From the NCBI GenBank assembly GCA_935421135.1, contig OW285188.1, positions 25,583,233 through 25,647,232 on the forward strand: 64,000 bases of DNA, given 5' to 3'. Below the pieces are notes generated by a model, which saw only the letters and a program-made list of their open reading frames with translations, was not told the origin of the DNA and did no database searches. The position numbers and the translations under genes are program-made. Source of the stretch: Bugulina stolonifera. Taxonomy: Eukaryota; Bryozoa; Gymnolaemata; Cheilostomatida; Bugulidae. Below are positions 11,734 to 25,000 of this stretch, piece after piece (the first letter of the stretch is position 1; each line of letters begins with the position of its first letter).

Positions 11734-13402
11734 ATGGAGAGCAGAGAAACATTTTATCCAAACTGGATAATAGAAGCTAAAAAATCTGTTGGAAAAGCAA
11801 AGGTGGTATTTATTTCAAATTTTTATTATATCTTTTACACTTTAATGAAGAATCTTCTTGCTTTAAGGTACTGTAGATGACAGTATATCATAATAGGTGT
11901 GTACATGATGTACATGTATGTGTTTATTAATATTATTTTTATTATTATTCATGTTGATTTCCTCAGCTCTGCAGCTGGTGTGAACTGGTGTCTGGTTAGA
12001 ACCCCTAACCTGAGACATCCAACACTTTTCTCAGTATAGTTGCCGTTCCTAGTAGAGCAGAAAATTGAATCCTGTCTACTTCCTTCCGCTGTATATCAAT
12101 CATCCCCAGATATTCTTCTAACTTCACCACTGCTCCAAGTGCTCCTACGACAACAGGGATCACATTTACAGATGTTTCCCAAAGTCTCTGTAACTCTCTT
12201 GCCAAATCTTGATATTTCTCAACTTTTTCTCTTTCCTTCTCTTCTACTCTAGCATCCCCAGGCACTGCGATGTCAATAATCCACGTGTGGTCCATATCCT
12301 TGTCTTTCACGACGATGTCTGGTCTGCAGGCTTGTATCACATGATCAGTCTGAATTATTTTTATTATCATTATTATTATTGTCATGTTGATTTCCTCAGC
12401 TCTGCAGCCGGTGTGAGTTGGTGTCTGGTTAGAACCCCTAACCTGAGACATCCAACACTTTCCTCAGTATAGTTGCCGTTCCTAGTAGAGCAGAAAATTG
12501 AATCCTGTCTACTTCTTTCCGCTGTACATCAATCATCCCCAGATATTCTTCTAACTTCACCACTGCTCCAAGTGCTCCTACGACAACAGGGATCACATTT
12601 ACAGATGTTTCCCAAAGTCTCTGTAACTCTCTCGCCAAATCTTGATATTTCTCAACTTTTTCTCTTTCCTTCTCTTCTACTCTAGCATCCCCAGGCACTG
12701 CGATGTCAATAATCCACGTGTGGTCCATATCCTTGTCTTTCACGACGATGTCTGGTCTGTGGGCTTGTATCACATGATCAGTCTGAATGTTGAAGTCCCA
12801 CAAAATCTTTGCTTTGTCATTCTCTGTCACTTTTTCTGTATTATGTTCATACCAGTTCTTAGCATGCGGAAGTTCATATCTCCTGCACAGATTCCAATGC
12901 ACTAATTGTGCGACCTTGTCATGTCTCTTTTTATAATCTGTTTGAGCCATCTTAGAACACTCGCTTAGAATGTGAAAAACTGTTTCATTTCTTTCATTAC
13001 ACATTCTGCACAGAGGTGTTCCAGATTGCTTTTCTATATTCACTTTTCTCCATCGTGTTGGTAATGCCTGGTCTTGTGCTGCTGTGATCAGTCCTTCGGT
13101 CTCTTTTTTCATATATCCATTTTTCATCCACTTATATGTCTTCTTTCTGTCTGTCTTGTCTGCTATTTTTGTATACTGTCCGTGTAGTGCCTTCTCTTTC
13201 CATTCCTTCTCGCTGGTTTCTCTTTGACTGTCCTGGTATTCTCTCTTTGTTTTCTCCTTCATCAATTTCTTCAAGAATCTATTATATCCTTTCTCTTCAC
13301 ACCTGATGTAATCTGACAGTCCATGTTCCTCTGTCCTCACTGTTTCTTCTGCTGATCTTAGTCCTCTTCCACCCTCATTCCTCGGTAGGTACAGTCTAGC
13401 CA

Positions 13403-13447
<45 letters not shown>

Positions 13448-15526
13448 TGTTGATTTCCTCAGCTCTGCAGCTGGTGTGAATTGGTGTCTGGTTAGAACCC
13501 TTAACCTGAGACATACAACACTTCAGTATAGTTGCCGTTTATTATTATTATTATTATTGTCATGTTGATTTCCTCAGCTCTGCAGCCGGTGTGAGTTGGT
13601 GTCTGGTTAGAACCCCTAACCTGAGACATCCAACACTTTCCTCAGTATAGTTGCCGTTCCTAGTAGAGCAGAAAATTGAATCCTGTCTACTTCTTTCCGC
13701 TGTACATCAATCATCCCCAGATATTCTTCTAACTTCACCACTGCTCCAAGTGCTCCTACGACAACAGGGATCACATTTACAGATGTTTCCCAAAGTCTCT
13801 GTAACTCTCTCGCCAAATCTTGATATTTCTCAACTTTTTCTCTTTCCTTCTCTTCTACTCTAGCATCCCCAGGCACTGCGATGTCAATAATCCACGTGTG
13901 GTCCATATCCTTGTCTTTCACGACGATGTCTGGTCTGCGGGCTTGTATCACATGATCAGTCTGAATGTTGAAGTCCCACAAAATCTTTGCTTTGTCATTC
14001 TCTGTCACTTTTTCTGTATTATGTTCATACCAGTTCTTAGCATTCGGAAGTTCATATCTCCTGCACAGATTCCAATGCACTAATTGTGCGACCTTGTCAT
14101 GTCTCTTTTTATAATATGTTTGAGCCATCTTAGAACACTCGCTTAGAATGTGAAAAACTGTTTCATTTCTTTCATTACACATTCTGCACAGAGGTGTTCC
14201 AGATTGCTTTTCTATATTCACTTTTCTCCATCGTGTTGGTAATGCCTGGTCTTGTGCTGCTGTGATCAGTCCTTCGGTCTCTTTTTTCATATATCCATTT
14301 TTCATCCACTTATATGTCTTCTTTCTGTCTGTCTTGTCTGCTATTTTTGTATACTGTCCGTGTAGTGCCTTCTCTTTCCATTCCTTCTCGCTGGTTTCTC
14401 TTTGACTGTCCTGGTATTCTCTTTTCGTTTTCTCCTTCATCAATTTCTTCAAAAATCTATTATATCCTTTCTCTTCACACCTGATGTAATCCGACAGTCC
14501 ATGTTCCTCTGTCCTCACTGTTTCTTCTGCTGATCTTAGTCCTCTTCCACCCTCATTCCTCGGTAGGTACAGTCTAGCCACATTAGCTCTTGGATGCAAC
14601 GCTCTATTGATAGTCATAAGTTTCCGTGTCTTCCTGTCTATGCCTTTTAAGTCATCCTGCGTCCAATCTAGTATCCCCCCAGAGTATCTGAGCCCAGCAA
14701 CTGCCCATGTGTTGATTGCCCTGATAACATTTCCTCCATTCAGTTTAGATTCCAATAGCAGTTTTACTCTTCTTATGTACTCACTTCTCATTTTGTCTTT
14801 CATTTCCTTGGTCTTTATTTCACTAGCCTCTAGTACTCCTAGGTATTTGTAGCCTTCACCTCCTAGGTCTTTCATCATTTCTCCATCAGGTAACAGTATA
14901 CCCTCATCCACCTCTCTCTTTCCTCTCTTCAAAACTATGCTGGCACACTTCTGAATTCCAAACCTCATCCTTACATCTTGTGTGAATATTCTCACTGTCT
15001 GAACCAAAGACTCCAATTGGCTTTTGTTACCCCCATATAACTTCAGATCGTCCATGTAAAGCAGATGGTTCACCTTCCCAGATACTGATCTGTTTAGGCA
15101 ATAACCCTGCTTTACCTCCCGTAGCATAACACTCAATGGAATCAGACAAATGATAAACAGCAAGGGTGACAATGAGTCTCCTTGAAATATTCCTCTTTTG
15201 ATATCCACCTTAGCCAGCTGTTGCCCGCCACATTCCAAATTCGTGGTCCACTCCTTCATACTTCTACAAAGAAATTTTCTGGTTCCCTCTGCCACTCCTA
15301 CCATCTCAAGTGTCTCAGATATCCATGAATGTGGTACTAAATCGTACGCTTTTTGGTAGTCTATCCACCCCATTGCAAGTCCTGTTTTCCGCTGTTTACA
15401 ATCCCTCATAATCACTTTATCAAGCATCAGATGATCTTTCGTTCCACGGTATCCTTTTCTGCATCCCTTTTGTTCTTCTCCCAGAAGATCTTTCTCCTCA
15501 AGATATCTGTAGATTTCCTCGGATAG

Positions 15527-15563
<37 letters not shown>

Positions 15564-15990
15564 GTCATGTTGATTTCCTCAGCTCTGCAGCCGGTGTGAG
15601 TTGGTGTCTGGTTAGAACCCCTAACCTGAGACATCCAACACTTTCCTCAGTATAGTTGCCGTTCCTAGTAGAGCAGAAAATTGAATCCTGTCTACTTCTT
15701 TCCGCTGTACATCAATCATCCCCAGATATTCTTCTAACTTCACCACTGCTCCAAGTGCTCCTACGACAACAGGGATCACATTTACAGATGTTTCCCAAAG
15801 TCTCTGTAACTCTCTCACCAAATCTTGATATTTCTCAACTTTTTCTCTTTCCTTCTCTTCTACTCTAGCATCCCCAGGCACTGCGATGTCAATAATCCAC
15901 GTGTGGTCCATATCCTTGTCTTTCACGACGATGTCTGGTCTGCGGGCTTGTATCACATGGTCAGTCTGAATGTTGAAGTCCCACAAAATC

Positions 15991-16021
<31 letters not shown>

Positions 16022-19000
16022 GTTATTATTATTATTATAGCCCCTTGATTATAATAATAAGTAATTAATAATTATAATTTAATAATTATTATCTTATGTT
16101 CAATTTAATTCGACATAGGGAAATAAATGTTTTCATTTTACTGCAAAACTAATATAAATATGGTATCAAAAGTCATAACATTAGCCTTAGGACTATATTC
16201 CATGTAAATCAGTTGGGTATTTATTTATATGATAGAATGCCCAAAGAAAACTATTTAATTTCCATCGGTTAAAATTGAAAACATGCTATTTTAAATTGCA
16301 CCATTTAAATTTAAATGATATACATGTACTTGCTATGCTACTTTTTGTTAATGTAATACTATAATGTAGTAAGCTAGGAATGTTATCTTAGCATTAGCAA
16401 TAACATTAAATTTGTGTACCATAATTGCCTCTGGAAGTAGTTATTATTTTATTGCACTTCATATATCTCTGTGTGAGTATTTACAGGAGTTTAGGTTTAT
16501 TGTATACATTGACAATAACGACTTACCCTTCTACGTCTAAGAATAAGTAGAACTGATTATACCTAGGACTTAAGGACGAAACCGCTCTATATCTGCCTAT
16601 ATATCATTATACTGCTTTGGCTATTGGTATTGCACTAGTCGAAGCATTTGTATCATACATGACAACTCTCCCTGTGACCGGTTTCCTGTTTTCTAAACCC
16701 ATCTCTAGCAAACTCCAAAGCTCCTGCAAGCCCTCTCGGTTTGGGATTTTAGTCATAATAACTTTTATTTGCTATTTTGGTGACTATTATAGACATATAA
16801 GCTGACTACCAAGCTAGCACCTTGTACATTCATGTTTATATGATATAATTTGCTCTGGAGTAATTTTGCTATGCAAGCTTAGTCTCTCCAGCTATACAAA
16901 TGAAGAGCTTTTGTTTGTTTTGCAATGGATAGTAAATGGATAGAAGATAGTATCTCATGGCCATACACAGTATTAGATAGTAATTAATGTTCCTTCATAA
17001 ACCACCTCAAAACACAACAGTGACCAGATTGGTTACAAACAGTCAGGAAATGTAATGTAAGAGCCTCTAAAATAATTGCAACAATTTATCTTATATTATC
17101 TTCACACTTATATGAGACATCATGGTTGCCTTAGTCTGAGACCTAGCCTGTCTTCACTAGTTATGTGCAGGCAAACAATTCTGTGTACTAGTATTTGTAG
17201 CAACCTAGGTCCTAGTACATGTACTTGAAGCAAAACATTTTTCACCAGTTTGTAACTACATGTAACTGAGAACTGTGTCCACAGTAGACAGCCCCTAAAG
17301 TGTGGTGCTCATTGTTAAAAAACATTTTAGGTATTTTAGCAGTCAAAGACTCGGCGAGGATTGTCTCACGCGTGTAAAATCCCCCTCTTTGATGTCAGCC
17401 CAACTTGTCATGTATGATTTGTATACCAGTTATAATATATTCATCACTCGAATTTTAACCTGCAATACAGTTTCAACATTGCAGTAGAAATTCAATGCTT
17501 ACATACATATATGTATTGCATTGCATATTAGAACAGTGAATGTGTGTGGATTCAAAGCTATAGAAGTTTATTATATGAATTTTGTGTATCTTAGGAATGG
17601 AAAAAGTTTATAGGTGAACTTCAAGGAGCAGTAGATCAACATTTGAGAGAGAACCACATACCCAGCTTTGCAGATTTAGCTCCTGCTGAGAGACTGTTGT
17701 TTGTCGAAAGAGCATCTAAAAGCCTTCAGTCAGGTAAAGCAACTACAATATTATATTTTGTATTGAGGGTGTTTTCTTTTACTACATATACAGGTACGAG
17801 CGTATATTATATACTTGCTCATAAATCAATTGGCACTTTTCCACTTGTATATCTTGTAGGTGGTTGCAGTTACATTTGCATGTATATTTATTTCAATAGA
17901 GAATTCTTATGCACTGTATATTTATTTTCAACTATACTCAATAGCTTCTTGAAGCTATAAGTGAGTGCCTGTATTATTTTAAAGCAACCAAGCAATAGGT
18001 TTTCTCTGTTTTGAATGAATGCTATGCTACAGGCACCAGTTATGATCAGTTGTACAGTCATGTGTCACACATGCTGGATCAGCAGGCCAACAATACAGTG
18101 GCAAAGGATATGCTGAGTGAAAGTACTACCCTGGAGAATACAAAAACTGAACTCATCAGTGAACTGGTAAAAGACGGTGCTGTTAGCATACTTAAACGAT
18201 GGCCTGAAATGAAAACTAAGTTACACATGTTTCTCAACATTCCTATACCTGAAAAGCTGAGAAGCATGTCATGGACATATTTTATGTCAGATCCTAGAGG
18301 TATGTATGAAATTTTATGGTGTAATTGTAAATCATTTTGTCTGTAATTAGTAAGCTAACATTGTAACTCGGCACAATAATGGGTTTATGACATCAGTGTC
18401 TCCATGTTTAACCCAACTATTACTGGTTTTGTGTCTTAAGCTATGCTAACCTCTCTTGTCCCAGAACAGAAATCTAAATTAAGAGGCAACACTTTGCAGT
18501 CGAGGTGAACCCAAGAATAAAACATAAAGTTTAAAATCGGCTCCTCAACATATACATCTCATGTTTATGCTAGTAACCTACCCCATCCCAATTCTCTCAA
18601 TAAATGTTCTATAGTCTTGGTACTAAACTCTCTATTTGAAGCAAGAAAGTAAAAGTGCAAGTTAAAAAACCAGTGAAAAATTGCCACTACATGCAGGCAA
18701 AAAGATATCAATGATACATTTTTATTAAAATTACATAATTATTAAATATGTACAAGTAGGCAAGTGTCAGCACAACATAGAAAGAACTAGCATAAAAATA
18801 AACACATGCAATTCGTTGTTTTTACATACATGTATTAAAGTCCACCAATGCCAGCCATGATCAATATAGTTTATGGATGTGGCAAGTGCTTCAATCTAAG
18901 AATAGAACAGAACATGCTGTAAATACCACATTCCAACTCAAGTACTTGTACCTTCTGGAAGTAATGTGGATGCCATGCACTATGTTATCATTGTATACAC

Positions 19001-22000
19001 TTCCATTGTATTATGTAATAATATTCTTTGCAGTTGGCCTTCTATGTAAGTTGTTTGCTTAAAACCCTTACTTCTCTATATGTTTACCATATGAATTAAA
19101 AAGTCAACGTCCTTTATTTCTACTGAACTAAGACTTTGAATATTTCTAGCCAATTAGTGCATATATATGACTTGAGTGATCTTTTATCTGTTTCATGTCT
19201 CAAAAAGTTTTCTTTCCCAAGTTTCTTATTCATTCTTATATTATAAACCAGTGAAGGAACATCATTCCCTTGTTGTAAAGGAAAGAAAACTCCGAATATT
19301 AGGATTGCACAGTTTACATTACTCTTGTAAATACTGAAATCTGACACTATATGGTTACTGTAAACTGTAGCTGTAAACTTATAATCCCATTCTGTAAAAG
19401 TGAGACAGAAGGAAATTAACAAAAGTAAATAATGATTTTTCTCCTCATCTGTTATGAAACTGATAGGTACAAACATATAGTAATATGAGTACATGTGTCT
19501 TTTACAGCTAGAAAAGAATACTTAGACAAATTGATGAAGGAGCCTAAGAAAGCAATATCCGAGCAGGATCAGTTAATAAGTGAGACTTGTGAAAACATGC
19601 TAAGGATCCAGAATACCTTTCCAGATATAGGACCCCCCACAATTGGTATGTTCCTTAGGACCCCCCCCCACAATTGGTTTGTTCCTTAGCCCCCCCCCCC
19701 CCCCCCCACAAATGGTATGTTCCTTAAGTTCTCCCACAATTGGTATCTTCCATAGTTCCCCTTCCAATTAGTAAAATTAATTCAGAATCCAATGTATGCT
19801 TCTTACCCCTCCACATAATCATGGAAAATCATTAGCTATTGGTTACAAGTTGAAGTTATCCTCTCCGAATTTGTAAGAGGACAACTTCCACTTATTAACA
19901 ATAATGCCCAATATGCATGTTGGGAAAGTGGTCAATCAATATAATGCATTACTAAAACTGTTGCTGCAACCTGCTAATGATCTGGTGCTTATCATTATCA
20001 CTTTCTATGACTATGACATGACTATGTGAACTCCAATCCAAGGGTTCACATGATTTGTACTACATGTACATATAACTATACAAGCCATCACATCCCTTTT
20101 GTACATTTAATGTGGTTAATTATATATTATTGGCTGATTGAAATCTAAATAACTATTTAAACATGTGTCCACTCGCCTTCCACGTTCAGTAAACTCATAA
20201 TTATAGCTTATTTTCTATTACTTGGTCAGATAACATCCTATTCATTTAGACATTATAAGTTATGCATATACAATCCTAAAGGTGCAAACACACGAGAGCG
20301 TTTTGGGGCGAATTTGACGCTCGCGAATCGCCAGAGTGCCAACGCTCTCAAAACGCTCGAGCTCAGCCAGTCGAGGTATTGAGACGATTCGCTCGACGCT
20401 GATTGGCTGGTAAATGGAGTTAGTAAACATAAACACGCGGACTATTGTGAAGTGAATACATACTGGCATGTCATTGGCTAATGGTTAAATCGCCGTGCTC
20501 TTCGTTCGCCCTGTGTGTTTATCAAGGGCATAGCGTTCGACGCTTGCTCAGAAAACGCTCGCCCTAAAACGCTCCCGTGTGTTTGCACCTTTATAGCCTG
20601 CCCTCATGTCTTGGGTAATCAGTAGTAGCTACTGTATCACATTACTTTGTGTTCTATTGTACATTGTGTATATATTTTATTATTATTTCCTATCTAATTC
20701 TAGTATGTGTACATTATTCTACAATGTATGTTAGAGAGACCACCATCTACAATGATGCTCTTAATGTTGTACTTCTGGTTAACTGTGCTTGTGAATTGTT
20801 TAATTGTTGTGTGTTGTATGTTGTACTTCTGCAGGGTCATTTTTTGCCATGAAGGCTGTACTTTCCTATTTCCATGCACAGCTAAAGACAAGAGAAGAGT
20901 TGCACCATGTTTATTATTTACTCATTCTTCCAATGCTTCATGTTCTATCTGTTCATATTAGCAAGTAAGAATCTATAGTATTCATGCTTTTCAAGCGATA
21001 CTGAAATATTCAAGTTTAGTCTGCTTTAGGGATCGAGATAGCTCAGTTGGTAGAGCTCACAGCTTTCATTCTGGAGGCTGTGGGTTCAAATCCCAGCTGG
21101 GCCGTTTCTGGCAAAAAGTCTTCAGCAAGCTTTTCACCCTAATTTGTTGGGTCTGTTCAGATCAGGACCTAAAATACTGGAGTACACGCAGTGGAAATCT
21201 GGTGGTGCTGACCAGTTCCATCCATGCGTGACCTGGTCTTGTTCACATTCCTGTGATCACACCCGATTACCCCACACATGAGATGAAGAGCAATGTGGTA
21301 TAACTAGCAGAAAGCTTCATTGCTAAAGGGCTCTGCTGGCTGCTGGGTATTTCCCAGCATTCCATTGTCATTTGTAACTGAACGGAGGCCTTTCCTTTCC
21401 CAGTCTGCCTGGCTGCTGGCCTGCATATTACAATTATTAGCCTATCTCCTTGACCCAACATTCTTTGTATGAAAAATGGTGCTACATGGGTTACTTTCCT
21501 CCAAAAGCATTATATTTTGGCCAAATTGAAGTGTGACTAAGCGATAGTTGTGAAGGCATTATTTGCTAAAAATGTTGCCTACGTTTCAAGAATAAATTGT
21601 TTTTTGTATCTGCTATTTTTTTCTTGAGCGGTTGCTTTTCAGAAATGAAGCTTTTCCTTCAAAATAAATGATCTACAAATGCATGACTGAGTTTACACAA
21701 GAGCTTTATTACTAGTAAGGCCGGGATTATCCCTGTATACATGCATGTTTATTCCAACTTTCTCACTACACATGGCTTTCCTTATAATGTTTGTAATATA
21801 AAATTGCAGAAGGTAGACACTGTGTTAATGTTTTAAAATAAAATAATATAACTAATATGCAATATTGTATTATTTGTGGTTTCAGAACTAAACCAGCTGC
21901 AAACAGTGTTGTTGCAGTGCTGATGGAAATGTACCTAACATTCATAAAAGACTTGCCCAAATATGTTGGTGACATAAAAAATGTAGGTAAACTCAGAATA

Positions 22001-25000
22001 TGTACACATGTGCTATGATTCTATTAGGTATTGCATTGGATTTAATTTGGTAATTATTGTGAGTTTTGTTATATGCATTATTCGCATATGCATGGCAGTA
22101 GTGTACTATATTTTTATTCTTATTATATGATCATAATATTATGAAAAATATGCAGTTATTGTTTGTTTTCAAATATCCAGGAATACGGCACTGAGCTGAA
22201 GATGTTCACTGACAAAGTAGCAGAGCACCTGGTAGATTATGACAGGAGCACCAAAGGCAGCATGTCAAACTACATTGCTGGTTTGCCGCAAACTGCACAA
22301 CGCGAAGGTAAATCGATTTCTTATGTAGTCAAATATGTCGAATACAGTGCAGTGTATAGGCCTACTTTCGTGATAACAATATGACGGTAAATATGATGAT
22401 TAAATGTGTTTATCTTCTGGACCTATCTACATGTTTGGGTTTTCCCACTGCTTTAGGAGAGGTTACTATAGACAGTACAGTCATACTGGCAATGCTGTCA
22501 GAGGTTTTAGCTGAAGTCATCTCCCCATTGATCATGTCACTATTTGTTGGTAAGTGATATTTTCTAGAATGCGGTACCCAATAGAACATAGTATTATAAG
22601 TTATAAATTTCTTCATTTCATCGTTTGTTCATAGTTTTTGACTAAATGTGAGCAAACCATTAGATTTGCAGACATATTGTAGTGTTCTAGAAATTGGTCA
22701 AGCGGTCCGTGATGTTGTTTTGTCAGCATTATCGTACTTCGAACGAGTCTGCTGCCTGCCACGCCAAATGCTCTTGATTTTTGGTAAACCATGGTCAGGA
22801 ATTACCAATACAATAGGTTGGCATGATATTATAGATAATATTGATATGTTTATCTGGTAACTGCTGTTTGATTAATATGCAGGGTTCTTGAACAAGGACG
22901 CACTCATCTATCTGTGGGATCAGTATGTGATAGGTTCAGATGTAGCTGGCTACCATATGTTCCTCCTCCCTGCCTTCACAGCTACTCTGTTAATTCTACT
23001 TGCAGATGACATCTTTGAGTGTAGAAATGTAAGTCAAAGGCTAAAATGTACATCCAATGATACCTACATTCACATGATGAATAGTAGTACAAGACGCATT
23101 TTTTATATATAGAGATTTTTTCCTTATATTTCGTCACTTATCCAAGTAACATCATCTTCTGATGATGTTACTTGGATAAGTGACGAAATATAAGGAAAAA
23201 ATCTCTATATATAAAAAATGCGTCTTGTACTTGTTTTTATAATATTATATGACACAGCAGCAGGTGCTGAATATGTGAATGTAGAAAAATGTTGGTGTGG
23301 GATAATATTTTAATGATGAATAGTAGTACAAGACGCATTTTTTATATTATAGAGATTTATTTCCTTATATTTCGTCACTTATCCAAGTCACTTATCCAAG
23401 TAACATCATCAGGATGATGTTACTTGGATAAGTGACTTGGATAAGTGACGAAATGAATCTCTATATATAAAAAATGCGCCTTGTACTACTATTCATCATT
23501 AAAATATTATCCCACACCAACATTTTTCTACATTCACATATTCAGCACCTGCTGCTGTGTCATATAATATTATAAAAACACTATTTGTCGGGTAAACTGC
23601 AAAAATGTCATATGTAATAAATTATTACATAGTATTTTTTTAGTTTTCTGGTCTCTTTTACATTTCTCTTCTTCAAAGTGTAAATAGAAATGTAACCTTT
23701 AGTCCAAAACTACTAATTATGAAATATTGAGTTTATGAAGACGTTTCTGCTGCTGTTATGAGAATGTGGGTTAACGATCATAATTATGTGTATATCTCAA
23801 TGAAAGTATATCCATGCTATTGTATTCCCTGCATTCTATAACATCTGTAGCTCATAATATTTCAGGTTACAGAACTGATCTCTACTGTACAGAGAGAATC
23901 CTGTAAAGTTAACATCAGACTCATTCAGGCCAAGGTGAATAGATACATGTACCCTGTATATAATATAACACACATGTACATAGCTGGTATAATATATGTT
24001 CTACATATATTAGCATGTACCATACACATTGTACGTATGTGCTACATGTAGAAAGTATATAATTTATACCTCATATGTGTAGAAAATACTGTATATATGC
24101 TGCATGTAGTACTCTTATATACATTTTCTCTAGAAAGCTGTAGTAATATATCCCATGTTATGAAACCGGCATTCTACATACAGTTCTAACTAAATAGGTT
24201 GCATTACCAGCATCGCTATACATACATATATAATGTACATGTACATGCAAAAATTAGTCAATTATATGTGAATATATAACTTACAAATGTGCAGTTGATA
24301 AATAATCAGATATATTGTATAATGTATTTTTAGCAAAATACATTATACAATATAGAAAATGGTCAAACCCCCTAACAATCAGATATGTGAATATATAAGC
24401 TACAGATGTGCAGTTGATAAATATAATCAAATATGGGAGAAACATCCAATTTCATGCAGCAACTTAAAGGAAGTGCCCATATATTTACCTGCATTGCTCC
24501 ACATATTTACCTGCATTGCTAGAGTGTGGATTTCTATGTGTATGCAGTTTTAGATTGGAATTTCAGTCAACTGATCATGTAGATAGTAAAGTATATAACT
24601 GTGAAGGAAGGTAATATTAACTATCAAACCCACAGGATTTGGTCTAACTGATAACATTGTGTTTATGTTGACCAGAATATAATATTTGTATTTATTAGGC
24701 AATCCCAAGAAAAGGGTTATTGATACAGTTTGCACTAATTTAGTCAACTATATTGTTTATATAGCAACATGCTACTGGCTATATATGGGTGACACATATT
24801 TCAATGCTTACTCTTTAAATATAAATGGTTTTAGACGTGTATAAGCTTCAGTAGCATCACAAACTCTCACTTCCTATCTCACGCATGACAGTTTGCCTTT
24901 CCCAGGTATTTAGAACTTGGAAAACTTGAGGAAATAAAACCAACAGCATAATATTATGCACCTACAGCTAGTGTACATCCGTATATAATAATTGTTCCAT

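Larger units (their letters stand above)
11951..16037 (-). mobile_element. Array of five R4/Dong-like non-LTR retrotransposon copies
   Basis: Five copies lie head to tail on the minus strand: about 11951-12355, 12383-13407, 13446-13539, 13561-15528 and 15566-15993. All share the same 3' end, which on the plus strand begins CATGTTGATTTCCTCAGC. Each is cut at a different 5' point and each is separated from the next by a TAA/ATT microsatellite (12356-12381, 13405-13445, 13539-13559, 15527-15564, 15993-16037). 5' truncation is typical of target-primed reverse transcription. Microsatellite junctions fit the known habit of Dong-type elements of inserting into TAA repeats. The whole array lies antisense in intron 1 of the TBC-like gene. 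Confidence 0.85.

Noticed and set aside
13616..15634. Reading the retrotransposon ORF as a 672-residue protein starting at 15634
   Set aside because: The first 35 or so residues are the neighbouring copy's 3' UTR plus a translated ATT repeat. The true element ORF is 5'-truncated at about 15528.
21029..21110. Possible tRNA gene
   Set aside because: The A and B boxes are good, but the acceptor ends do not pair, the anticodon loop is too long, and a repeat-like body follows. It was called a SINE.
22648..22860. Open frame between exons 8 and 9 of the TBC-like gene
   Set aside because: After its possible acceptor the required phase meets an early stop, and exon 8 joins exon 9 directly in phase.
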